NCBI GenBank assembly: GCA_016859345.1
Contig: CM029129.1
Span: 14,070,866-14,134,865, forward strand
Source: Istiophorus platypterus
Taxonomy: Eukaryota; Chordata; Actinopteri; Istiophoriformes; Istiophoridae
Length of the DNA: 64,000 nt
Reading direction: 5' to 3'
This document shows, in pieces, positions 13,199 through 23,870 of the stretch. Position 1 is the first letter of the stretch, and each line of letters opens with the position of its first letter. The position numbers and the translations under genes are program-made. A model generated the notes under the pieces. That model searched no databases and had not been told where the DNA came from. It worked only from the letters and a program-made list of their open reading frames with translations.

Positions 13199-14538
13199 AC
13201 GGTGTCAATTTTTCAAAATGTCAAATTAGCAATTAGCTGTTCCTTTTTGAAATGTACCTATGGATGTACAGACAACTCCCGCTGGATTACTTACATACTC
13301 AAGAAAACGTACAAACATGATGATTCTCAGGCAATTTCTGCAGCTAGAAGGAGAACCCCCCCCCGTTATAAGTGGATTCATGGATACTTGCTCATGATGA
13401 GCACTGGATATATATATCCTCAGTGATATTTTCTATTTCTATGTCCACCTCCCCTTCAATTCTCCTGCCACCCTCTGGGGACATGCACCTTGCAGTTGGA
13501 AAACAACATAACTTCGGTTTTGTATTCTTGCTGTTCTGTGCATTTTTTACAGGTAATTCCTCAAGCCAGCGTGGGAGAGGTTCATCATGCCATCCGAACA
13601 ACTTTCCAGAGAGTCAACGACTTCTTCATTCCCCCAACCAACCTCATTATCACTCATGTGAGGTAAAGCAGGACACATTCAGCCACCTCTGACCTTAAAA
13701 CACAGATGACCTCATTGCTCACTCATCACACCTTTCCTTTTGAAGTAAAGGAGAAAAGAGCAAATGAGAATTCTAATGAGACCCACAGAAATCTAGAGAG
13801 GCTATTAACCTTTCCTTTGAACTTTGTCGATTTAGGTTTGCCTTTGTCTTCCTCAAAAATGAACCCGCGGTACACAAGATTGACCTGGAGACCTTCCACC
13901 GTGTCAAGACCATCAGCCTCAAGAACTACAGCTGCATACCAGTCAGTATGGCCTACACACATCTGAGTGGCTTCTACTTCATTCAGTGCCAGGGCAAGAG
14001 CCATCTGCAAGCCCCGCCCCAGCTTCTCATCGACAGCGTGACGGACGCCGTGATTGGTCCGAACCTAAACGTCACAGGGCAGCCGTTCGTGTCACCGGAC
14101 GGCCGCTACATTGTGACACCTGACCCGAAAGGCTCAAAGCTGATAGTTCAGACAGTGTCGTTCCAAGGGGAGCTTGGTCTGAACCAGGAAATGGACGAGC
14201 CTGTAGCTGTTTCTGATCTGGTTTTCCAGCCATCCTTCACGGAGTCCAATCAGCATGTGGTGGTGGCCACTTCAGGCTCAGGCACAGACCTGCTTTTTGC
14301 CGATCTGTCCTCGGGCCACACTGAGGTTCTCCAGAGCCTCAAGGAGCCCCTGGCTGCCCAAGCCTGGCCCTGGGGAGGCCCCAACAGAGTGGTGGTCTCG
14401 GGCGGGTTGTTCGGACAGTACCTGGTGACGCCATCAGCTGAGTCCCTCTTTGTTCTGAATGGCAAACAGAGAACGCCACACTGCGAGGTGTCAGACATAA
14501 AAAGAGGGAACACAGTTGTCTGGGTTGGCGAGGTATGA
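963..14538 (+). CDS. fstl4: Follistatin-like protein 4/5 family, C-terminal 356 residues (join of 4 exons)
   Basis: Exons 963-1112, 6027-6134, 13553-13662 and 13836-14538 all have GT-AG borders and join without a frame break into 356 codons plus TGA. The product is the C-terminal half of an FSTL4/FSTL5-type secreted glycoprotein. In this family it is predicted to fold as a YVTN/beta-propeller-like domain behind a signal peptide, Kazal/follistatin, EF-hand and two Ig domains, all of which would be encoded left of the window. Recognisable family blocks are DKSHDQVWVL (about residues 64-73), DDFFIP-like NDFFIP (about 107-112), LIITHVR (117-123), KIDLET (137-142), MAYTHL (161-166), VSPDGRY, VFQPSFTE, LFGQYL and the closing GNTVVWVGEV. 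Visible N-glycosylation sequons are N153-Y-S and N201-V-T; cysteines include C4, C15, C156, C174 and C339. FSTL5 is nearly invariant in vertebrates as I remember it and this copy differs at many positions, so fstl4 is preferred; that choice is inference. Confidence 0.88.
1113..6026 (+). other. Intron of fstl4/5 (4914 bp)
   Basis: The interval runs from gtgggt at 1113 to the ctctag acceptor at 6025-6026. It contains a SINE-like fragment (about 1350-1500), T-rich and A-rich runs, and otherwise unique-looking AT-rich sequence. The stretch 2101-2355 is open for 84 codons and 3000-3407 for 135 codons, but neither has a recognisable domain or splice context, so I read them as chance. Nothing else is supported. 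Confidence 0.75.
1350..1500 (+). mobile_element. tRNA-type fish SINE fragment
   Basis: The sequence carries a box-B-like stretch (ggttggtggctctatccc, about 1375-1392) followed by gtgtcctttggcaaga and gtgaaccccaaattt. That series is typical of a widespread teleost SINE whose tail encodes 'aagcgctatataaat'. The tail is missing here. The segment around 1436-1458 overlaps in content with the tail-bearing copy at 40225-40398, so both probably belong to one family. Exact ends are uncertain. Confidence 0.6.
6027..6134 (+). CDS. fstl4: fstl4/5 coding exon B (36 codons)
   Basis: The acceptor ctctag ends at 6026 and the donor is cag|gtaagt at 6134/6135, a near-consensus site. The 108-nt exon is phase 0 at both ends and so could be skipped without a frameshift. 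It encodes AIATDPFPVKML, then DKSHDQVWVLTWG, then KTHPTLQ, one blade of the C-terminal propeller and among the most recognisable FSTL4/5 blocks. Confidence 0.92.
7601..7621 (+). other. G-quadruplex motif in intron
   Basis: Four G runs (GGGG, GGG, GGG, GGGG) are separated by loops of two or three A residues, fitting the canonical G3+N1-7 pattern. The motif lies on the coding strand, so the pre-mRNA could also form it. The flanks 7558-7600 are also G/A-rich. Confidence 0.6.
9272..9365 (+). repeat. Dispersed fish repeat fragment ('tagggctgggtat' type)
   Basis: The stretch begins tagggctgggtatggtttga and continues with 'gatacaag ... ccgatacc', the start of a repeat often seen in teleost genomes. 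No matching right end (…ccagccctag) was found within the next kilobase, so it is truncated. The class is not certain. Confidence 0.4.
11913..11955 (+). repeat. Solo LINE/SINE tail motif
   Basis: The motif ttacactgatttggcagac followed by ttgtccaaagcaactta matches, with a few changes, the motif at 24858-24905 that lies at the end of the antisense L2-like element. A solo copy fits either a severely 5'-truncated LINE or a SINE that shares the LINE tail. Confidence 0.55.
13160..13196. repeat. (AT)n microsatellite
   Basis: About 18 uninterrupted AT units lie within the intron, roughly 360 bp before exon C. This is direct sequence evidence. Confidence 0.95.
13553..13662 (+). CDS. fstl4: fstl4/5 coding exon C (36 codons plus 2 nt)
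   Basis: The acceptor tttttacag ends at 13552 and the donor is ag|gtaaag at 13662/13663; the last codon (Arg) is split 2+1. It reads VIPQASVGEVHHAIR, then VNDFFIPPTNLIITHV. Compared with my recollection of FSTL5, the segment between the HH and the DFF block is about five residues shorter. The exon begins with GTAATT, so the acceptor is directly followed by a donor-like hexamer. The next intron (13663-13835) is only 173 bp, far shorter than its neighbours. Confidence 0.9.
13836..14538 (+). CDS. fstl4: fstl4/5 terminal coding exon D
   Basis: The acceptor gatttag ends at 13835 and the exon supplies the third base of the split Arg codon. It encodes 233 residues from FAFVFLKNEPAVHKIDLET to the terminal GNTVVWVGEV and stop TGA (14536-14538). 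It covers the last blades of the propeller, both N-glycosylation sequons named above and the conserved C-terminal Cys at residue 339. The Met at 13948 is internal, because the frame runs upstream through a splice site in a family block. Third-position G/C is visibly higher here than in the surrounding AT-rich DNA, as expected for real coding sequence. Confidence 0.94.
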
Positions 14539-15905
14539 GTACAAAAAAAAGAAAACAGGCGACATAGGATTAGGGAAAGATGTAAGAGGAAAAAGGAAAG
14601 GTCAGGCCAAATTACCTATTATAAAGATTTACATGAACATAAGTTGTGGACTCAACCCTGGGACTGAGCGAGAGGGAAATATGCCTGGGTTTATTATAAC
14701 AAAAGTACACTTAAAAATAGAGTAATTGAGAAAACATAATGAAACTCTGTTGTGATATTTCTATTGGGAGAAAGTGTCAATGCCGTTCAGTGCAACAGTG
14801 ATCTATGTGCACTTAACTATACAGAATTGTACATTATTGCACTTCCTTCCATGTTATCACAGCAAATAGGTACCTGAAGAGGGGATATTAATGAACTATG
14901 AACTATGCACAATGCTCACTTTTTTTAGAGTAAAAAGCTTTCCAATTTTGTTTATCTCAACAATGTTTGTTGTTTTCACCAGTGCTGCATATAATCACCA
15001 CAAACTGTCTGTCTGTCCTGTCTACTTTTAGTGTATGTGTGTTCTGAGTCCTTTTAAAAGCTACCAACTGTTCTGTTTACTCGCCTTTGTCCTGGTATTG
15101 TACTGTATCATCCCTCTGAAAGCTTTCTTTCTCCTCATACTGGCAGAGGTTGGCTTTATGCACATGTGTAATAGCCTCTATTTACACTGTCTATCCAAAG
15201 AGTCCGATTGGTTCATCAGCCTTCAACTATGGCTGTTTAAGCTTACGAAGGAGGCCTACCCAGAAATGAACAGTACATCTTGCAGTCTCTTGCAATGGTA
15301 TAATCTGTCCAATGCTGTCTCAGTTATTCTGTGCCTGCAGCACAACTCTGTGCTGTGGAGCCTGAAAATGCCACTTAGCAGATTCCCTCAGGGTAATGAC
15401 TGGTTTACACTGACCCACATGCTGAGGCCATGCCAAAGTGGCGTCAACTCCTCTATCTGACTGGCTGTGAGCATTTGTACATCCTCCCAGAGAGCCGTGC
15501 ATTAACATAAAACTCCACAGCAGGTAGGCTTATACTTCTCATGTGGTAATTACTCAGCTTCACTTACAGGACTGTAGCAGGAAGAATATATTTTTATTAG
15601 TTACTATCTAGTCCACAAGAAAAAAACCTTCTGTTTCTGGATTTTTCATTTGTATTAGGGAAGCGACCACAACTGCACAGGAAAAAAAAAAGCGGTAACT
15701 CAAAACCTAGCAGTCTGTTTTCCAAAGTAGGAATAGATTTTATAGACATTAGCAATATGTGGTGTATACATTTTTCCTGTTTTCAGGAACACTTAGTGAT
15801 TGTTAAATTGCTAAAATGTACAGGTCTCTTTATCATCAAAAATGTTTTACTTAGTTTTGAAAAACCCAGTATTGTCTGTCTCAAGGCAGTCTCCGAATAA
15901 ACACC
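14539..15905 (+). other. Probable 3' UTR of fstl4/5
   Basis: AT-rich sequence follows the stop codon. A 141-codon open frame at 15035-15460 is hydrophobic at its start but has no recognisable domain, and I treat it as chance. The right limit is set by the first AATAAA I found after the stop (15896). Transcript data are needed to fix the true end. Confidence 0.45.
15896..15901 (+). promoter_or_regulatory. Candidate polyadenylation signal AATAAA
   Basis: This is the first canonical AATAAA I see on the + strand downstream of the stop codon, about 1.36 kb away. Another canonical hexamer lies at 16690, but it is inside the MITE-like element. Use of either is not shown by the sequence alone. Confidence 0.35.
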
Positions 15906-18900
15906 AGCAACTGTCAAAATAACAGATAAACTTTGTCTGTGGTTGAATTACATCTACATCTGTGTAATTTGTGGCCATTTGCACTAATCATCACAATGAT
16001 AAACCATTAGCAGCAGATATTACTTCTGCCTCTCTGAAGATGTTGTAGTGTTATCAGAAATTACCGTGACCATAGTGTCTGTTCAGAATTCCTGCCTCTT
16101 GGTAGGAGTACTGTGATCTTTATATGAATACTTGGACAACAAATAGAATAGCTCTAAGATTTTGGGATAAAATGGTTACCAATCTTGGGGTAATTCTTTC
16201 TCGTTTACTCCATATGCTGTACAGCCTTTCTCTGTACATCCCGGCCTCAGACTACAGCCGAAAACTGAATGTCAGCTGTGAGTATCATCTAAAGTCTCCC
16301 ATAGATGTTCGTTTTTTTCTCAAAATGTAGATGGTAAAGTAAATAAGGAGCTATTTTTCTTGTTGCAGGCAAAATTTGTATTCGCTCGTATACTCTTTTG
16401 CATCATTTGTAGAAGATAAGCTTGATACTAATTTAAACTATGGAGTCAAGGAAACATACTCATCACACTGTATTTCTAAAATTTGTAAATAGATGACATT
16501 TCCAACAGCTTCTATAACTCGCACGAAAAAGGAAATCAATTTAAAAGTAATGTACCATAGAAACACTAGCACCAACGTTCAATCGCAGCACGATAAGAGG
16601 AAATGTTTTCTTTGGAGATGACCCAAGCCGATCTAGGGATTGGTATCGGGGCAGATTTGGACACATTTAAATGGATCATTATCGGCTAAAATAAAGCCAA
16701 TTTAAATATGATCCTTTCTTAAGTCTACTCTGCTGTGTTTTGTCCACATCAGTCTGTGTTACAGCACAGCTCACCTTAATAGTAGCAGGCATCCCAACTC
16801 CAACAGTGACACGTCTTCTGTTTAGCTGATCAACGCATCAGTGGCGGGAGTCACATTCTCCAAGTTCAACATTTACTATATAACATTCTGGGTAAACCGG
16901 ATATTTCAAGTTTTCAGATACAGTATATACTTACTGTATACTGAACTTAATGTTGATTACTTAACGGATCGGACATAAAATCAGAGACACACAAAAAAAT
17001 ATATATAATTGGGACATCCCTAATCTTCTTGAGCTTAAATGTGACTGAAAAAGAACTTGGGAACCACCCCTGTACATACAGGATGAAGTCACTGCACAAA
17101 TACTCACAGCCTTTGGGATTTTGCAGTTGTTGATCTTTCTATCTCTGAAGGCCTAGGCCATCCACAGACCAAGAGGTCAGAGTCCAACTTTAATGTGTAC
17201 AAAAAGTCTGTTGGAGTGAAAGAAAAGTGTACCACTGTAAAACCAGCTATATCTGCTCATGTGTTTTTTTGGTTTTTTTTAACCCACAAACAAACAGCAG
17301 CCCAAATTAAATATCAATCATCTTCTCCTAATACGTAGTTGTGCCTGTAACTCCCCCAATGCAATGTGTAGGGTAGAAAGCAAGTTGTGTAAGAAAAAGA
17401 AAAAAGTAAACACAGGAGTGGAGCAGATTTGTCGTTTCATGTTTGTGATTTAGGTAATTGCTGCTACTCTGCCATGATAACCATTCTGGCATGAAAGCCT
17501 GTTCGATGAACTCTTTGAAGGCAATGACTTAAAGATGTTGATCATGTTTCCTAGACCACTGTTGCACTGAGGAGAGAAATATAATATCAGACAGACATTT
17601 ATCTTATCTAAATGGAAATTTGTCGAATTGGTAGCCCAGTTTTCTCACTGTATCAATGAAAAAAAAAATCTTTTTGTGAAAAGATTCAGGCTCTGACACT
17701 TCCTAAAGTCACTGTCCCATCCAAAGTCACTTCCCAGTGGCTCTCAACGAGTAATTTACAGTATTTGACCGCTCTGAGACATGCATGTAATGAAAATAGA
17801 TCTTCAACATGATTATCATTGACCTCTCAGTGATCTCTCACAATCACATACAGTTTACAGTTGCTTGTGAAAAAGTCACTTTTCTGCCCTTTCATCGTCA
17901 CGTCTGTCAGCTTCTCCCTTAAGGTCAATTCAGCAGTATGACATTGCTACTAGAGCCAAGGAGAGCAAGAACAAAGAGACTGCAACTGCGCTTGCTGATA
18001 TAACTACATTATTGGCTAGCTCGTGTTGTTTGTTTGTTCGGATCCACCTTCAGTGTCACATGACTATTTCTGTACCTCTCCTTTAACCCTCCAGATAAGG
18101 GGCTGCAGAGCTGAACCGCTTGGTGTGATAGACATTTATAGGAACCACTGTTGTAGATAACATTGTTCCTGTTTAGAACAGGTTCCGACATGACAAAACT
18201 GACTGTACAGTTTTCTTTATGCATTTTGTGTGTTCTGGTTTATGAGGGAATTGTTTTGTAAGAAAAAATCGAATTAAATATAATGTAAAAATCAGTGGTT
18301 TCGCGGTGTCTTTAAAAGTCATTGAGTCACTTATACCTCACAAAAAAGGCTGCAGATTACAAGTGTTTTCAATATCCATGACCGTCATCAATACTGAAAA
18401 CACTAATTATGATTGCTGAATACTTTCTTACAATTTCTAAGAGGTCAAGCTGATGTCTACTATTGCTTTTTTTCCCTGAGCAACAGCTCAGACTCCAATA
18501 ATATTCAATATACTGCCATGTATGAAAAAGTGTGGCAGCAGATCCTTACATTTTAGAAGCTGGAAACAGAAAAAATTTGACATTTTTGCTTGAAAATGGA
18601 AAACTTATCAAAGTAATAGTTGAATAACCCTTTATTGATCCATTCATTGACAAATCATTGTAGCTCTACTGCCAAATGTCAGTTAATAGATACTTCTCTT
18701 ATATGAGGGTGCCAGATATGAAAATGGAGCTGAGCTGCTAAGCAATGCGTCAATCAAATAATTTTGATAAGAGATAAATCCTCAAGTCATCAATCAAACA
18801 AGAATGCAAAACATTTTCACAGATGTGAGGATTTGATCCTTTATATTTTGCACTGATAGTTGAATAAACATGTTTTAAGGGCTCTGGTAAACTGTAACTG

Positions 18901-20038
18901 GCATTTTATAGACATAGTTGATAAATAATATTCTGTTAGCTGCAGTGGAAATGCTTTATTTCACAAGTCTGTAACCAGTAATTTCAAGGAATTTGGTACT
19001 AATAACAGGGGAAGACCTGTTCCATTTAAACCCAAGTAATAATTCACTCACTAATCATTTGAAACTTTATTCTCCATATGTCTTCAGCTGGATGTTGAGC
19101 TGTAGACAAATTTGTGACATGTGCAGCTGACCCTATGCTACAGTAGCATTGAGTAGGAGTTAACTGAATGGATGAGGACACAAATAGCTGATCAGCAGAC
19201 AAATACATGAATAAATGAATTGGAATTCATCATAATTAGGCCTTTTTTTCAAGCATAAATAACAAACATTCACGAGTTCAAGCTGCCGGATTGCTCCTGT
19301 CCTTTTTTAAACTCAAAAGCAAGACATCTGAACATGTCAACTTGAGCTAGACACAAAAAACTACTAGAGCAAAGAATCAGCCAGTTAGAGAAGAAAAATA
19401 CTCTGCGGATAGATCTATAATGAAAATAAGCATTAGCTGCACCCCTAATTCCAACAGTCTTTAAATGATGTAAAAATACAGCATCAGAAATGTCAAAAGG
19501 AGACGGCCAACCTGACTTGGTGGTATCAAACTCTGATAACTGTATGTGCTACGTTTAGCATTTTAACGTCAACAAATCGCATACCACACATCTGGAAACA
19601 TGTCGTCCAACAAAGGTGGACGTTTAGCTTTCAGTGTGTCTTCGATAGCAGATGGTGGATAAAGTTTCAGTGTAAAAAGAGTCCCATAAGGTTTGTCCAC
19701 TTAAGTAAGGGATCGGATAAGTCTTTTATGAGACTTTGACAGAAAATGGCATTAATTTTTAGAACTGCGAGCACTCACCTCACAAACGCAACAACTTGTT
19801 TGAAATACGGTCTGAGTGTCCTCAGTGTTGTTTGTAATAATCACCTCAAGGTATAACATTTAATAAAATTACATACATGAGGAAGAATCTGTCAGGTTTC
19901 AAAGTTAGTCCGTATTTATTTGATTTGTGAAGTGAAAAGACTTACTTACAACCCCCTAACAAACAGACTTTAAAATGGGCCTTTGTTCAAATGTCAACGT
20001 CATTTTACTTTTTTAGAACTTAAAAAGTAGAAAATGTA
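15906..20038. other. Intergenic, AT-rich
   Basis: No exon-like open frame with splice context was seen. The block contains the MITE-like element at 16634-17022; the rest is unique-looking AT-rich DNA with small A/T runs. Confidence 0.6.
16634..17022. mobile_element. hAT-like non-autonomous element (MITE), candidate
   Basis: The left end tagggat (16634-16640) is matched by atcccta at 17016-17022, a 7-bp terminal inverted repeat about 389 bp apart. The interior reads 'ggtatcggggcagatttgga', 'tatcggctaaaat' and 'cggatcggacataaaatc', phrases I associate with an abundant teleost non-autonomous element ending in 'gggacatccct'. No transposase frame is present. No clear 8-bp target duplication was found, so the insertion is old or the ends are slightly off. 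Confidence 0.55.
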
Positions 20039-20045
20039 CCCCCCC

Positions 20046-20084
<39 letters not shown>
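20039..20084. repeat. Poly-C plus (CA)n microsatellite
   Basis: A run of about 10 C is followed directly by about 18 CA units and then by ccccacccaccc. It lies about 15 bp before the Tc1 fragment. Confidence 0.95.
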
Positions 20085-20086
<2 letters not shown>

Positions 20087-20096
20087 CACCCACCCA

Positions 20097-20320
20097 CAAA
20101 TTGTCAAGCATGGGGGGCTGGAAATATTCTGTTTTGGGGTCATGTGGCAGCCAGTAGCAGGGGAAACCTGCAAATTCCCTGCAACAATCAAGAATCTGAG
20201 ACTGAAAAGGGCCTGGCTTCTACAACAGGACAATGATCCAAAGCAGACCCTAAAACCCGGCATGAACACCTTCAAGAAACACAAGCTGGAACTTTTATGG
20301 AGGTCTACAGGCTAAGGGTG
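20097..20320 (+). mobile_element. Tc1/mariner transposase fragment (decayed)
   Basis: A single + frame reads VKHGGLEIFCFG, then WLLQQDNDPKQT and KKHKLEL. These correspond to the Tc1 catalytic core segments 'VKHGGGSIMLWG' and 'QQDNDPKHT', the second holding the second catalytic Asp of the DDE triad. Only about 70 codons remain. The N-terminal DNA-binding part, the first Asp, the last Glu and both terminal inverted repeats are missing, so it cannot be active. Confidence 0.75.
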
Positions 20321-23300
20321 ATGACATTTAATCACAATCTTCAAACAAGGCCTCGAAAAACACCTGTCAGTAACACCTGTCAGGCTACCTTAGTGTATTG
20401 TAGCTGACAAGGTGAGACAGTGACAATTTTAGCATCTGGAGCAGAGGCTCTGTCTGAGTTTTGACATTAATTCCCTGTCCCTGCCCACATCGTAGCCGTT
20501 GTCATTTATGGTCTCTGTCCACTGATGAGCTGGCATTGAGCTTGCCTTCACACCTCAGTAAGTTAATGTAATCTATTGTGTTTCTGTGCTCCATACGCGC
20601 CAACAATCCATGACCATTACTTATAACACTTTACTGCCGCGGGATGCCATCAATACACACTCCATCAGAGCCAGGGTGACAGAAAAGGGAAGAAGGAGTG
20701 AATTAAACAACGTCCTAGAGCCAAACACCAGTGAAGTAGGAGAATCTGATCAAACAGACAATTACCAACCTGTTCATGCCTGCTTCAGTTTCCTATGAAT
20801 CAGAGCAAACACTGTCCTTCATCCGGTCTTCAAGGCTTACAGAAATATCTGTAGAAAACTGAGACCACAACACAATCACACATGAAGTCATCATATCCTC
20901 TGCTAAATTGGTTGAAATAAATCAGTTTTCACAGTCTGATACCAATATGAGCTGACAACAGTGTTGAAAAAGAACTTTCTCTGATGTTTTGTACCCACAG
21001 TCTCAATCATTTCAATCGCATTTCATTTATCTAAGCAGTTGTGACTGAATTTCCATAAACAAATCAGCTATTTCATTAACACCATTTGGTCTGCAGTACG
21101 GTTTTCCATACTGCAGGCCAAAAGGAGGGGGTAATGTACCAGAGGCTGTTTGATAATGGCCAAAAACTCCAGGAGAGTAGCTCATGTGCTTCAGCCATTT
21201 CGTTACAACAATAAGAGTCAGCACTAATAGCCCAAGGGTTAACAACTGTCCTTGACCTAACTCAACCACCTCTATAAATTGCAATTATGAACAAAGAAAT
21301 GTAGATGAGTGAAACGTCGTTTTATCATCTCCACGGTCTCTCACTCACACTGCTACCTCGCCCACTCTGATCACTCAATAGTCAAATCGATCGGTGTTCA
21401 GATAAAAGCTGCAACAGGTCAGTTGCATATGTTGAAATTGTTAGTTGTTTCTTTTTTCCTGTTGCTTTAATGTGACAGCGGAATGATGTCTAATTACAGT
21501 GTAATTTAAGTATAACTATAAAGCATCCATTAACAGAGGGAGCAAAGTGTTTAGGCTATTTGCACAGACCATTTACTGACATGAATGTTTTCCTGAAATT
21601 TAATGTTTTTGTACAAGGTCTCTGACAAATCAATTTAATACACCAGTAAACTAAACCAGGATGCTCTCAAACAACAACATATTTTCAACAAACAAACAAT
21701 CAGCTCGGAGGCACTTACACAAAACAACATAGACGGAAAAGTGAGCTCTGAAAGCCAGAAAACTATTGTAACCTGGTGAAATAATTGCTAAGTGGCATCA
21801 ACCCTGTCAATTTCATGTACACTGGACACGGTAATTTGTACTCTGATTATTTATAACAGCAAGACAGTAAAAAACAGCTCACACACTGTCAGAACAGAAG
21901 AACTAAAAATAAAAACCTCAGTCGTCTTCTTCTGTGTGGGAGAATATGAATCCATCCTCATCAGCATGTACGGCCCAGCAAAGCTTAAACTGCTCAGCAG
22001 GCCCGTTTGGGTGGATCTCATACTGACTAACAAGGTTGCAAGCTTGACCTGGGTCAAGTATTAATATCGGAGGTTTTTCTTTCTTACTCCGATGTATCAG
22101 ATGTGTGGGGTTTTAATACAGTTTTCTGCCAATAACAGACAGAAGTCACAGAGCCCCCAGCCCCCCAAAAGAATTTACATTTGGATGAATACTTTATTCT
22201 GTCACTTTATTCTTTTATTCTTTTCCGATGATCTAATACTGTAGAGATGTTTGAAAATAGACTTAATTGATAGGCACATATCTTCTATCTGGTCATAAGG
22301 GAAATCAGACAAAGGTAACAGGCACTAACAACAGAGAAAAGCTGACATTCAGACTATCCCTCTTTAAGCACTGACACACCTATGATGTTTATTACAGCCC
22401 TACATTTAAAGTGTGATGTCATTGTCTCAATCAGGTACTGATAAAATACTCATAGTGGTGCATAAACAAATAAACAAATAAAAAGTAGGGTTCAACAGCA
22501 TTTTATCGAGTCCACTTATCTTAACCAAATCCTATTGAATCCCATGTCCATGTTCAAATAAATTATGATATAGATAACTCCAAGTTGAAGATTCAGTTAA
22601 ATCGATGATCGCCTGTTTCTAGGGAGAAGGTAGGAATAATAAAGTTTTCAGTGGCAGCTGCTAAACTAATAGGAATTATCATTAATTAAGCTTTCCTAAT
22701 TACTTTTCACAACCTGAGCAGCAGAAGACATGAAATGCTAATTGTTGATTGATATTTATACAACGGATTTTACATGAACTACTTGATCCAAATAATGAGG
22801 GTCCTGATTCAGGTTAATGAGCTCAAAATTTTGACTTGATCCCCATACAAAATTGAACTGACTCTCCTGTATTTAAGTCACCACTCTGCTGAACTACAGA
22901 GGCATAGTTCACTGGCAGTCACAGAGTGATGTTACAAAGTGGTGTGTGTTTTTATCTCAAATACAATCCCTGGTGGAATATAGTCAGCGGCTTGGAGAAA
23001 AATCAGACAAAGGTTTGGATTTATTTGTTAGGGAATTAACATAACTAACTACAGCTAATATAATCCACCGTGGGTGACTTTGGTCAGCACCAGCCAAAAT
23101 GAGAAGCTTGCAAAAGCTGATTGCAAATTTCAACATTGGTGCAAAAGAGATAAAAGTTCAAAAAGAGATTAGTTACTGTCGGAGCTTGACGAATCAGTGT
23201 TGCTGTCCAGGAATCAGATCTAAAGTGCAACCGACTATCAGAGCCCATCTCTACTTGAATGGAAAGGAATAAAATGATATTATTGGGAGTAAAAACAAGC

Positions 23301-23630
23301 AATTGAGGAGAGGAGAAATAAATTATATGATTTCTGTAAATACTGGGTACCTCCAGGGTACAGTTCTAGTAAACAAAACCGAAGTTTAGGAGAAATAATG
23401 ATAAAAACACTGACATTTGGCTGGACCTATACAGTAATTATGGCATAACATTTTTCAGAGTTATGGTATCTTACCAAAACAGGCACAGTAAGGTGAGGAG
23501 GATCTTTAGGAAAATAAATCATAACACAAATGGAGGGGTTACTGTAGAACATACAGTATAAAATCCATGGGTTGTATTATTATCCTGGGAAAAACTACAA
23601 CATTATAAAATAACTGAATATAACACACAG
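20321..23630. other. Intergenic, no feature seen
   Basis: AT-rich sequence with several short open frames that lack domain similarity or splice signals. I see no repeat family that I can name here. Confidence 0.55.
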
Positions 23631-23870
23631 ATGTCGTGGATGAGACATACTTTAGCTCACATAGGGAAAAGTCCCCTTAAGACTCTCCAGCTGATCCAGA
23701 GTACTCTTGGACATGTACTGACAAGAACCAGGGAAAGAGATCACATATCTCCTATGTTAGCTTCTCTGCATTGGCTTCTTGTAAAATCCAGAACAGACTT
23801 TAAAATCCACCTCTTCACTTACAAAGCCCTAAGTAGTCAAGCTCATAGTACCCTATTACCTCAATAGAAC
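23631..23870 (+). mobile_element. L2/CR1-like LINE reverse transcriptase C-terminal fragment
   Basis: One + frame reads SPLKTLQLIQSTLGHVLTR, then HISPMLASLHWLLVKSRTDFKI and YKALSSQA. This matches the conserved 3' part of L2/CR1-type ORF2 ('LQxIQNxAARVLTR...ITPxLASLHWLPVxxRIDFKILxLxYKAL'). The frame ends at a stop right after LLPQ, where active elements continue. The core reverse transcriptase motifs are absent, so it is a short dead fragment. Confidence 0.75.

Larger units (their letters stand above)
6135..13552 (+). other. Intron of fstl4/5 (7418 bp)
   Basis: This long intron ends in tttttacag at 13552. It holds a G-quadruplex motif at 7601-7621, a repeat fragment at 9272-9365, a LINE-tail-like motif at 11913-11955, a short (CA)n near 11178 and an (AT)n tract at 13160-13196. 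Two stretches with dense, non-repetitive sequence and many ATTA/TAAT cores (8355-8560 and 10740-10930) look like possible conserved non-coding elements. Open frames here lack domain content and splice context. Confidence 0.75.

Noticed and set aside
13948..14538. A stand-alone 196-codon gene starting at Met 13948
   Set aside because: The same frame continues upstream without a stop to a splice acceptor at 13835 and carries family-conserved residues, so the Met is internal to the terminal exon of fstl4/5.
15035..15460. 141-codon open frame just after the follistatin-like gene
   Set aside because: It lies in the probable 3' UTR, has no recognised domain, and shows no codon or splice evidence.
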